Origin: Bacteroidota bacterium
Lineage (GTDB): Bacteria > Bacteroidota > Rhodothermia > Rhodothermales > UBA10348
Reading direction: 5' to 3'
Length of the DNA stretch: 5,127 bases
NCBI GenBank assembly: GCA_024640835.1
Contig: JAHEEH010000190.1
Coordinates: 1 to 5,127, forward strand
Shown: piece after piece, positions 1 through 5,127 of the stretch
Layout: each line of letters begins with the position of its first letter
Numbering within the stretch: the first letter of the stretch is position 1
Notes under the pieces: model-generated
What the model saw: only the letters and a program-made list of their open reading frames with translations
Database searches by the model: none
What the model was told of the DNA's origin: nothing
Position numbers and translations under genes: made by a program

Positions 1-1
1 C

Positions 2-649
2 GCCGTGGCAGGTGCCTGGGCGACGAACGTCCTGCTGGGGGGTGCGACGAACCGGGCGCACGTCGTTCCGGCGGCACTCGAAGGGGAACGTCTCGTATCG
101 GGCACCCCGCACGGCGACAACGTGCTCCCGTCGCTCTTCGGCGGACTCGTCCTGGTGTCTCCGCTCGATCCCACTCGGTGGCGACGGCTTCCGATCGGGG
201 GACCCGTGGCCCTCGCCATTGTCAGACCCGATATCACCATTCTGACCCGCGAGGCTCGGGCCATGCTGCCGTCCAAGGTGGCGCTGCGGGACGCCGCCAG
301 GAACGCCGCCACGCTGGCCATGCTCGTCGACGCGTTCAGGGCGGGCGACCTCGAGACGGTGGGGCGATGCATAGAGGACGACCGTCTCGTGGAGCCGATT
401 CGGGCCAAACTGGTTCCCTCGTTCGGAGCCATCCGTCGGGCGGCGAAGGAGGCGGGTGCGTTCGGCTGCGCGCTCACGGGCTCGGGGCCTGCGATGTTCG
501 CCGTGTGCGGAAACGACGTGACGGCGCGGGCGGTCGCGAGCGCAATGCACGAGGTCGCGGGGGACGGAGAGGTCCGTTCGATCGTGACGCACGTGGATCA
601 CAAAGGGGCCCGCGTCACGGATCTCCAGCGCCCGGGGGTGGTCCTGTGA
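2..649 (+). CDS. thrB: Homoserine kinase, C-terminal part (5' end outside window)
   Basis: GHMP-family kinase that phosphorylates L-homoserine with ATP to O-phospho-L-homoserine, the substrate of the threonine synthase encoded next to it; cytoplasmic. The reading frame is open from the left edge, so the GTG at position 5 is an internal valine and not a start. About 215 residues are visible; enzymes of this family are usually about 300-320 residues, so roughly 95 residues are missing, including the ATP-binding PxGxGLGSSAA loop. Visible family landmarks, counted from that valine, are HGDNVLPSLFGGLVL (36-50), ARAMLPSKVALRDAARN (84-100), LVEPIRAKLVP (128-138) and the third GHMP motif GCALTGSGPAMFAV (154-167), a glycine-rich stretch near the active site. 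The stop codon overlaps the start of thrC, so the two are almost certainly co-transcribed and translationally coupled. The family call is firm; only the missing N-terminus cannot be assessed. Confidence 0.95.
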   Translation, partial: AVAGAWATNVLLGGATNRAHVVPAALEGERLVSGTPHGDNVLPSLFGGLVLVSPLDPTRWRRLPIGGPVALAIVRPDITILTREARAMLPSKVALRDAARNAATLAMLVDAFRAGDLETVGRCIEDDRLVEPIRAKLVPSFGAIRRAAKEAGAFGCALTGSGPAMFAVCGNDVTARAVASAMHEVAGDGEVRSIVTHVDHKGARVTDLQRPGVVL

Positions 650-1929
650 GGGGTTTGCCCATCGGCTGGGTGAGCAGCAGGAGTCCCCTCGAGCCGCCGA
701 TCGGTTTCCGCGAGGCCATGCTGCGGGGCCTCGCGGGCGACGGCGGCCTGTACGTGCCGACGGGCATACCGGTAATCGTCCACGGAGACCGGTCGGAGTT
801 CCAGGACCACGCAGTCGAGTCGATCGTCCCGTGGATCGGGATGGATCACGACACGGAGGACGCCGTCCGATCCGCGCTCGACTTCCCCGTTCCGATCGTG
901 GAGCCTCGCCCGGGAGTCTTCGTGCTGGAACTGTTCCACGGCCCGACGCTCTCCTTCAAGGACTTCGGCGCTCGCACGATGGCCCGCCTGATGGTCCGCG
1001 CCGTGGAAGACGCACCGGCCGGGAGAACGGTGTTCGTGGCCACTTCCGGAGACACCGGCAGCGCGGTGGCAGACGGCTTTTCCGGGATGCCTGGAGTGCA
1101 TGTGGTGCTCCTGTATCCGCAGGGTCAGGTGAGCCCGGTGCAGGAACGCCAGCTCGCGGCCCGTCGACCGGGCACCCTTTCGATTCGTGTCCGAGGGTCG
1201 TTCGACGATTGCCAGCGGATGGTCAAGGCCGCGTTCGCGGATGGCCGCTTCGAGCGGTTCGGGCCGACCAGTGCCAATTCCATCAACGTAGGGCGCCTGG
1301 TGCCGCAGACGTCCTACCACGCGTGGGCGGCGCACGTCGTGCCGGAAGCGGTCTTCGTGGTGCCGAGCGGCAACCTGGGGAATCTGACCGCCGCGTGCAT
1401 GGCGCGCGCCTCGGGCGCGCGCATGCGGGGACTCGTGGCGGCCCACAACGCGAACCGGGGCTTCCCGGATTTCCTGGCGGGCGGACCACGTCCGGAGATG
1501 GAGTCTCTCCGAACCCTGTCGAATGCCATGGATGTTGGCGTCCCGTCGAACTTCGAGCGCCTGGAAGCTCTTCTGGGGACGGAAACCCTGCGATCGTCCA
1601 TCCGCGGCTTCAGCGTGTCCGACGCCGCCACGATCGAGTCGATCCGCCGGACGTACGAAGAGACGGGCTACGTCTGCGATCCGCACACGGCCGTTGGCCT
1701 CGAAGCAGTCCGACGACTGGAGACCGAGGGCACGGCGGGGCCCTTCCTGGTCGTCTCCACCGCGCATCCGGCGAAGTTTCCCGACACGGTGGAGCAGGCC
1801 ACCGGTCTGCGGCCCGTGGAGCCGGCGCCGCTGGCCACCCTGCCGGAACCGGACGCCGACCTGCCGTCGTGCCGGGCCACCACCGACGCCCTGTTCGAGG
1901 TGCTCGAGGAGCGTCGCCTCAGCGGGTGA
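646..1929 (+). CDS. thrC: Threonine synthase
   Basis: PLP-dependent enzyme converting O-phospho-L-homoserine and water to L-threonine and phosphate, the last step of threonine synthesis; cytoplasmic. The 427-residue length matches E. coli ThrC (428). The N-terminal WVSSRS (8-13) and FREAMLRGLAGDGGLYVP (21-38) are the usual opening. The PLP Schiff-base lysine is Lys105 in HGPTLSFKDFGAR (98-110). The ATSGDTGSAVA stretch (132-142), SANSINVGRLVPQ (209-221), the phosphate-binding PSGNLGN loop (240-246), LSNAMDVGVPSNFERLE (291-307), DPHTAVG (345-351) and STAHPAKFP (371-379) are all present, so the enzyme looks intact. I chose the GTG at 646 because it lies in the GTGA overlap with the thrB stop and puts the WVSSR motif at the usual distance from the N-terminus. 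A GTG at 670 is possible but would leave the protein starting at SSRS. A run of G at 634-638 is only a weak ribosome-binding candidate, so coupled reinitiation after thrB is likely. The 3' end overlaps the convergent peptidase gene by 11 bases. Confidence 0.97.
   Translation: MRGLPIGWVSSRSPLEPPIGFREAMLRGLAGDGGLYVPTGIPVIVHGDRSEFQDHAVESIVPWIGMDHDTEDAVRSALDFPVPIVEPRPGVFVLELFHGPTLSFKDFGARTMARLMVRAVEDAPAGRTVFVATSGDTGSAVADGFSGMPGVHVVLLYPQGQVSPVQERQLAARRPGTLSIRVRGSFDDCQRMVKAAFADGRFERFGPTSANSINVGRLVPQTSYHAWAAHVVPEAVFVVPSGNLGNLTAACMARASGARMRGLVAAHNANRGFPDFLAGGPRPEMESLRTLSNAMDVGVPSNFERLEALLGTETLRSSIRGFSVSDAATIESIRRTYEETGYVCDPHTAVGLEAVRRLETEGTAGPFLVVSTAHPAKFPDTVEQATGLRPVEPAPLATLPEPDADLPSCRATTDALFEVLEERRLSG
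1397..1426. repeat. GC-rich inverted repeat inside thrC
   Basis: The left arm (1397-1410) and right arm (1414-1426) pair as a 13-bp stem, GCAT plus GCGCGCGCC against GGCGCGCGC plus ATGC, with one unpaired G at 1401 and a three-base loop at 1411-1413. It lies within the thrC codons for the stretch Cys-Met-Ala-Arg-Ala-Ser-Gly-Ala-Arg-Met (about residues 251-260), directly after the phosphate-binding loop. The pairing is read directly from the bases. There is no U-tract after it on either strand, so it does not look like an intrinsic terminator. It may be a by-product of alternating GCG/CGC codons for Ala and Arg in a high-GC genome, so any function is unproven. Confidence 0.55.
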
Positions 1930-3667
1930 ATCGAGCTCGGTACACGTTCCGGTTGCCCACGCCGTCCGTCACCCGCACCTCGACGACGTGGGAGCCACGA
2001 GCAACGTGTCCGTCGAACGTGTATTCGATTCGGCTCGACTTGGCGTCATGGGCAAACAGCACCCACTCTCCGTCGACGAGCCCCTCGTACGACTGGATTC
2101 CGGAGAGATCGTCCCTGATCCTCATCCGGATGGAATTCGCGCGGGCCAGCGACGCCCCGTCCGAAATGTTCAGGGGACGGATCTCCGGGGCAAGGGTATC
2201 CACGGTCACGAAGAAGTCGCCAAACGACCTGGTGCGTGTATTGACCCAGCCGTTCTCCCATTCGCCTCCCTGCGAAACGAGGCCACCCGAGCGGGTCCTC
2301 AGGGCGATGAGCGTCTTGTCGTGCAGCCTGTCAGGAACGGATGCGGCCTCGATCGAAAGCGAGATCGGGGCGTGGACGGGCGTGTGCTCGTCATGGACCC
2401 GGTGGACGGAAGAATACGCTCCGGCCGGCGGATCGATCGTCGCATAGCGTAACCCGAGATCTTCATAGAGCGAGCCCTCCGGTATCCGGATGAGGATCCC
2501 AGGCCGCTCGATGGTGGTGGAACGGTTCCACGCCACCTGCACGGCGAGCGAGTCCACGACAGGAGCCCCCGCGGCATCATACCCGAGGACGGGAAATGAC
2601 AGGTAGGACGCGTTCCCTGCCGCATCTTCGACATCGTACCGCATCGTCAGGGTGTCCCCCGCCGCGAATTCCACGTACCCTCCGCGCTCCGTACGGTAGA
2701 GCGGGAGCCGGTTGCCGGGAAGAAGGTGGCTGCGCTGCACCCACCGGTCGCGGCGGGAATACTCGTCGTAGTCCACGTGGGCGTTGATGTAGCGCTGAAG
2801 CGCGAAGTCCAGTTTCTCCATCTCGGACTCGTACACCATCCGCTCCCCGGCCGCAAGCCGGATCCTGTAGACTCCCAGGCGCCCGGAGGACGCGTCATGG
2901 AAATCCGTGGCCTGGATTCCGAAACCGACTCTTCCGGAGGCCCGAATGCGCGTTCCGGGGCGCAGGGCATAGCGGCCGGAGCCGGCGTCCTCGACGGTGA
3001 CGGTCACGGAACCCCCGTCCGCGGCCGAGTCCAGGATCCGGCCTCCGGATCCGAGCACCTGCACGCCCGCCGAGCGTCCGACGGCATACACCTTGACGCG
3101 GTAGAGGCGCGGGCGCGTGGTGTCCTCGACGGGAAGGCCGAAGAGGAGCGGGTTGACGGGCTTCGCCGTCCCCACCTCCCGGATTTCGAAGTGAAGGTGC
3201 GGCCCGCCGGAGCCTCCCGAATTCCCCGAAAGGGCGATCACGTCTCCTTTCTTGACCGGAAACCGGTCGCGGGTCGGCTGAAGATCCACCTGGAACGACC
3301 GCCGCGCATACTGGGCAGACTCCACGTAATCCGCAACGGGCCCCGAGAACCGTTCCAGGTGCGCGTACACCGTCTGGTAACCATTCGCGTGGTTCAGATA
3401 CAGGGCATTTCCGTACCCTCCCGAAGAGACCGCAACCCGGGAAATCCAGCCGTCTGCCGCCGCGTACACCCGGTACCCGGTCTGGCCGTTGGTCCGGATG
3501 TCCAATCCCGTATGGAAATGGTTGCTTCGCATCTCCGCGAAGTTCCCCGAGAGAGAAATAGGTATCTCGAGAGGAGAACGGAACGCGTCGTCGGGGTAGC
3601 GGTCCGGATCGCCGGAATACGCCAGGGCGACGAACGCCAGGATCCAGATTGTGCGGGAGAGGTGCAT
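1919..3667 (-). CDS. Secreted M23-family zinc metallopeptidase with long C-terminal region
   Basis: Predicted extracytoplasmic zinc endopeptidase of the M23 (LytM/lysostaphin) family, which usually cuts peptide cross-bridges in peptidoglycan. Of 582 residues, 1-19 look like a Sec signal peptide (HLSR then a hydrophobic TIWILAFVALAYS). No lipobox cysteine follows, so it is probably soluble in the periplasm or exported, not a lipoprotein. The catalytic domain spans about 25-180. By comparison with LytM, zinc ligands are His52 and Asp56 (HTGLD) and His159 (second His of HLH), with His103 (YAHL) and His157 as catalytic histidines; all are present, so it should be active. An insert of about 35 residues (108-142) separates YAHL from the KKGDVIALSGNSGG segment, as in the Bacteroidota form. 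Residues 185-582 have no motif I can name; alternating hydrophobic strands and segments such as DTLAPEIRPLN, RDDLSGIQSYEG and VEVRVTDGVGN suggest Ig-like beta-sandwich domains. No type IX secretion C-terminal signal is evident. The start is the ATG at 3667; the TTG just before it at 3670 is less likely. No Shine-Dalgarno sequence is seen. It is divergent from the AI-2E-family gene. Substrate is inferred only from the family. Confidence 0.9.
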   Translation of the reverse strand: MHLSRTIWILAFVALAYSGDPDRYPDDAFRSPLEIPISLSGNFAEMRSNHFHTGLDIRTNGQTGYRVYAAADGWISRVAVSSGGYGNALYLNHANGYQTVYAHLERFSGPVADYVESAQYARRSFQVDLQPTRDRFPVKKGDVIALSGNSGGSGGPHLHFEIREVGTAKPVNPLLFGLPVEDTTRPRLYRVKVYAVGRSAGVQVLGSGGRILDSAADGGSVTVTVEDAGSGRYALRPGTRIRASGRVGFGIQATDFHDASSGRLGVYRIRLAAGERMVYESEMEKLDFALQRYINAHVDYDEYSRRDRWVQRSHLLPGNRLPLYRTERGGYVEFAAGDTLTMRYDVEDAAGNASYLSFPVLGYDAAGAPVVDSLAVQVAWNRSTTIERPGILIRIPEGSLYEDLGLRYATIDPPAGAYSSVHRVHDEHTPVHAPISLSIEAASVPDRLHDKTLIALRTRSGGLVSQGGEWENGWVNTRTRSFGDFFVTVDTLAPEIRPLNISDGASLARANSIRMRIRDDLSGIQSYEGLVDGEWVLFAHDAKSSRIEYTFDGHVARGSHVVEVRVTDGVGNRNVYRARFTR

Positions 3668-3740
3668 CAAAAAAGGGTATCGCGGGTTGGCTGAGTGGCC
3701 GTACGCAGCAGTCCGCCGAACGTTTTGAGCGAGAGGCCCG
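3668..3740. promoter_or_regulatory. Divergent intergenic region between peptidase and AI-2E-family genes
   Basis: This 73-base gap separates two genes read outward from it, so it should carry the promoters of both. I find no match I would defend to a sigma-70 -35/-10 pair or to the Bacteroidota -33 TTTG and -7 TAnnTTTG elements. On the minus strand a TACCCTTTTTTG stretch lies immediately before the peptidase ATG, too close to serve as a normal -10 unless the transcript is leaderless. No operator-like palindrome is evident. The regulatory role is inferred from gene orientation alone. Confidence 0.45.
3731..3736 (+). promoter_or_regulatory. Possible ribosome binding site of the AI-2E-family gene
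   Basis: GAGAGG lies four bases before the ATG at 3741 and is the clearest Shine-Dalgarno-like sequence at any start in this window. The match is imperfect and the spacing is short, so it supports the chosen start only modestly. Confidence 0.4.
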
Positions 3741-4796
3741 ATGAAGAATTACAATGTGGTCAGCGTGTTTCTCGGCGTCATTGCCGTCTTCTTTCTGGGG
3801 GTGGTCCTGCTCGAGCTTCGGTCCGTTCTCCTGCCGTTCGCGCTGGCCCTCCTGTTGTCGATCATCTTCAAGCCGATCGTGCAGCACCTCAGGGACCGTC
3901 GCGTCCCGACGGCGCTCGCCCTCGTGGTGGTGCTGCTGGCGTTCTTCCTGGTCATCTTCCTGGTGGGATGGACGCTCTATACGTCCACGATGACGATGGC
4001 CGGGGAGCTTCCTGGCTACGAGGAGCGCATTGGCCGGCTCTTCGACGGCGCGGAGCGGTTCATCGTGGAGCGCGCCGCATCGCTGAACCTGGACGTCGCG
4101 GAAATCGCCTGGGGAGATGCCGTGGACGTTGCCGCGCTCGGGTCGACCCTGACCTCCGGGGTTGGTTCGTTCCTGAGTTTCATGGGATCCATGTTCCTCG
4201 TGCTCCTCTTCATGATGTTCATACTGGCAGGCAGCGGAGACCTGGCTTTCAAGGTGCGGCGTGCTTTTCCTGCCGCGCACGCCGACAGGATCGCTAGGGT
4301 CGTCTCGAACGTGGATGCCCAGGTCAGGCGCTACCTCGTCACCAAGACGCTCGTGAGCCTGGGGACGGGCTTCCTTACGTGGCTCGTCCTGGTGATTGTC
4401 GGGGTCGATTTCCCGCTCGTCTGGGGGTTTGTCGCGTTCGTTCTCAACTACATCCCGAACCTGGGTTCGCTGATTGCCGTCCTGTTTCCCGTCGTGCTCT
4501 CGGCGCTTCAATTCGAGTCGCTCGGGATCGCACTCCTGGTCCTGGGGCTGCTCATGGCGTGCCAGACGGTCATGGGGAACGTGGTGGAACCCCGGATGAT
4601 GGGGTTCACGCTGAATCTCAGTCCGCTCCTGATCCTCGTGTCGCTCATCTTCTGGGGCTGGCTCTGGGGCGCCTGGGGCATGGTGCTGGCGGTCCCGCTC
4701 ACGTCCGCCATCAAGATCCTCTTCGAGAACCTGGAGCCGTTGCGCCCGCTCTCCATGCTCATGAGCCAGTGGACGCCGGAATCCCAGGAGGACTGA
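3741..4796 (+). CDS. AI-2E family (PerM/YdiK-type) inner-membrane transporter
   Basis: Integral membrane protein of 351 residues, the usual length for the AI-2E/UPF0118 family. The family name comes from E. coli TqsA, an exporter of autoinducer-2; other members act differently, including Na+(Li+)/H+ antiport, so the substrate cannot be read from sequence. Hydrophobic segments lie at about 7-25, 28-46, 57-79, 140-164, 201-222, 226-254, 258-278 and 294-328, consistent with the roughly eight helices of the family. A polar, partly acidic stretch at 80-138 separates the third and fourth segments. Family landmarks in the C-terminal half are clear: FVLNYIPNLGS (233-243), GNVVEPRMMG (279-288), LNLSPLLILVSLIFWGWLWG (291-310) and GMVLAVPL (313-320). 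The tail after 330 is polar and cytoplasmic by inference. The ATG at 3741 has GAGAGG just upstream and gives a typical N-terminus. It is transcribed away from the M23 peptidase gene and is followed after 85 bases by a CoA-transferase gene on the same strand. Nothing in the context supports a quorum-sensing role. Confidence 0.92.
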   Translation: MKNYNVVSVFLGVIAVFFLGVVLLELRSVLLPFALALLLSIIFKPIVQHLRDRRVPTALALVVVLLAFFLVIFLVGWTLYTSTMTMAGELPGYEERIGRLFDGAERFIVERAASLNLDVAEIAWGDAVDVAALGSTLTSGVGSFLSFMGSMFLVLLFMMFILAGSGDLAFKVRRAFPAAHADRIARVVSNVDAQVRRYLVTKTLVSLGTGFLTWLVLVIVGVDFPLVWGFVAFVLNYIPNLGSLIAVLFPVVLSALQFESLGIALLVLGLLMACQTVMGNVVEPRMMGFTLNLSPLLILVSLIFWGWLWGAWGMVLAVPLTSAIKILFENLEPLRPLSMLMSQWTPESQED

Positions 4797-4881
4797 ATCC
4801 ACCGCCTCTTCGCCCTTCTCCGCCCGCCCGCCACGACAGCGGTCCGTAGCTTGAAAAGCCTGTTTTTCATCCGCTACTCCC
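4797..4881 (+). other. Spacer before the CoA-transferase gene
   Basis: This 85-base gap is C-rich in its first half and has a short AT-rich patch at about 4851-4870. I see no GC-rich hairpin followed by a T-run, so no intrinsic terminator is supported for the upstream gene. A TAGCTTGA at 4847-4854 weakly resembles the Bacteroidota -7 element TAnnTTTG and sits about 28 bases before the ATG, a plausible distance for a promoter, but no TTTG or TTG is found at the expected upstream spacing. No Shine-Dalgarno sequence precedes the ATG at 4882. Whether the next gene has its own promoter or is read through from upstream is open. Confidence 0.3.
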
Positions 4882-5127
4882 ATGAAGTTCGTCTCGGCCG
4901 ATGAGGCCGTATCGGTCATAGAGTCGGGCAGCCGTGTGTTCGTGCATACGGCCGCCGCCGCACCCCAGCAGCTCGTTCGCGCCATGACGGCGCGCGCCCA
5001 TGAACTGACCAACGTCGAGGTCGTCCACCTGCACACCGAGGGCGAGGCCCCGTACGTCGACCCGAAGTACCGGGATGCCTTCCGCACGAACGCCCTTTTC
5101 GTTGGCGCCAACGTCCGGCAGGCGGTT
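4882..5127 (+). CDS. Acetyl-CoA hydrolase/CoA-transferase family protein, N-terminal part
   Basis: First 82 residues of a gene that runs off the right edge. The start MKFVSADEAVSVIESGSRVF, then NVEVVHLHTEGEAPY (44-58), DPKYRDAFRTNALFVGANVR (60-79), are characteristic of the N-terminal domain of the acetyl-CoA hydrolase/transferase family, which includes 4-hydroxybutyrate CoA-transferase, succinyl-CoA:acetate-type CoA-transferases and butyrate- or propionate-linked CoA-transferases. Members move CoA between acyl groups through a glutamyl-CoA thioester; that glutamate lies in the C-terminal half, outside the window, so the substrate and even catalytic competence cannot be judged here. Full-length members are usually about 430-500 residues. 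The ATG at 4882 is chosen because the family similarity begins right at it. It follows the AI-2E-family gene by 85 bases on the same strand; the two have no obvious functional link. The family call is good and the specific activity unknown. Confidence 0.85.
   Translation, partial: MKFVSADEAVSVIESGSRVFVHTAAAAPQQLVRAMTARAHELTNVEVVHLHTEGEAPYVDPKYRDAFRTNALFVGANVRQAV

Noticed and set aside
598..1767. A 389-codon open frame on the minus strand opposite thrC
   Set aside because: Arg- and His-rich, low-complexity translation antisense to an intact, conserved thrC; typical of high-GC DNA.
831..2447. A 538-codon plus-strand open frame crossing thrC and the peptidase 3' end
   Set aside because: Out of frame with thrC over its whole conserved length and then antisense to the peptidase gene; the protein shows no family motif.
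2726..3694. A 322-codon plus-strand open frame opposite the M23 catalytic domain
   Set aside because: It is antisense to the best conserved part of the peptidase, with intact zinc-binding residues on the minus strand, and its own translation has no domain.
3741..4796. Reading the AI-2E-family gene as evidence of quorum sensing
   Set aside because: The family name covers proteins of diverse function, and no luxS, lsr or other signalling gene is seen in the window.
4853..4868. Short inverted repeat GAAAA...TTTTC before the CoA-transferase gene, considered as a terminator
   Set aside because: The stem is only 5 bp and almost all A-T, with no GC-rich core and no following T-run, so it would not be a stable terminator.
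4851..4880. TTGAAA with TACTCC 18 bases downstream, considered as a sigma-70 promoter
   Set aside because: The -10 candidate matches only two of six consensus bases and ends one base before the ATG.
2895..5111. A 738-codon open frame on the minus strand opposite the AI-2E-family gene and the CoA-transferase start
   Set aside because: It overlaps three well-supported genes in other frames. Its translation is a run of Arg, Glu, His, Gln and Pro with no recognisable domain, as expected when GC-rich codons are read antisense with few stops.

Overview
This is a high-GC (roughly 60-65% by eye), gene-dense stretch of ordinary bacterial chromosome. It holds three complete protein-coding genes and two genes cut by the window edges. 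I see no rRNA, tRNA, CRISPR array, insertion sequence or prophage signature.

The best lineage hint is the minus-strand M23 peptidase. Its N-terminal sequence (YPDDAFRSPLEIP, then RSNHFHTGLDI, then SGNSGGSGGPHLHFEIR, then NPLLFGLPVED) is very close to the form I know from Bacteroidota and their relatives. The CoA-transferase start (EGEAPY.DPKY...NALFVGANVR) is also common there. Most translation starts lack a clear Shine-Dalgarno sequence, which also fits. With this GC content, a Rhodothermota (Rhodothermales/Salinibacter-like) or related high-GC Bacteroidota genome is my inference; it is not proven by the window.

Layout, left to right: (1) the 3' part of homoserine kinase (thrB), then threonine synthase (thrC), overlapping by 4 bases (GTGA) on the plus strand. 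These are the last two steps of threonine synthesis, and the operon probably continues upstream of the window. (2) A minus-strand gene for a secreted zinc peptidase of family M23, with a large C-terminal region probably made of beta-sandwich domains. Its 3' end overlaps the end of thrC by 11 bases. (3) A 73-base divergent gap, then a plus-strand AI-2E-family (PerM/YdiK-type) membrane protein. (4) An 85-base gap, then the first 82 codons of an acetyl-CoA hydrolase/CoA-transferase family gene running off the right edge.

Only thrB and thrC clearly work together. The peptidase acts outside the cytoplasm on the cell wall or a related substrate, the AI-2E-family protein is an inner-membrane transporter of unknown substrate, and the last gene is acyl-CoA metabolism. 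I found no convincing novel system. The points most worth a second look are a strong GC-rich hairpin inside thrC, the tail-to-tail overlap of thrC with the peptidase gene, and the uncharacterised C-terminal two thirds of the peptidase.
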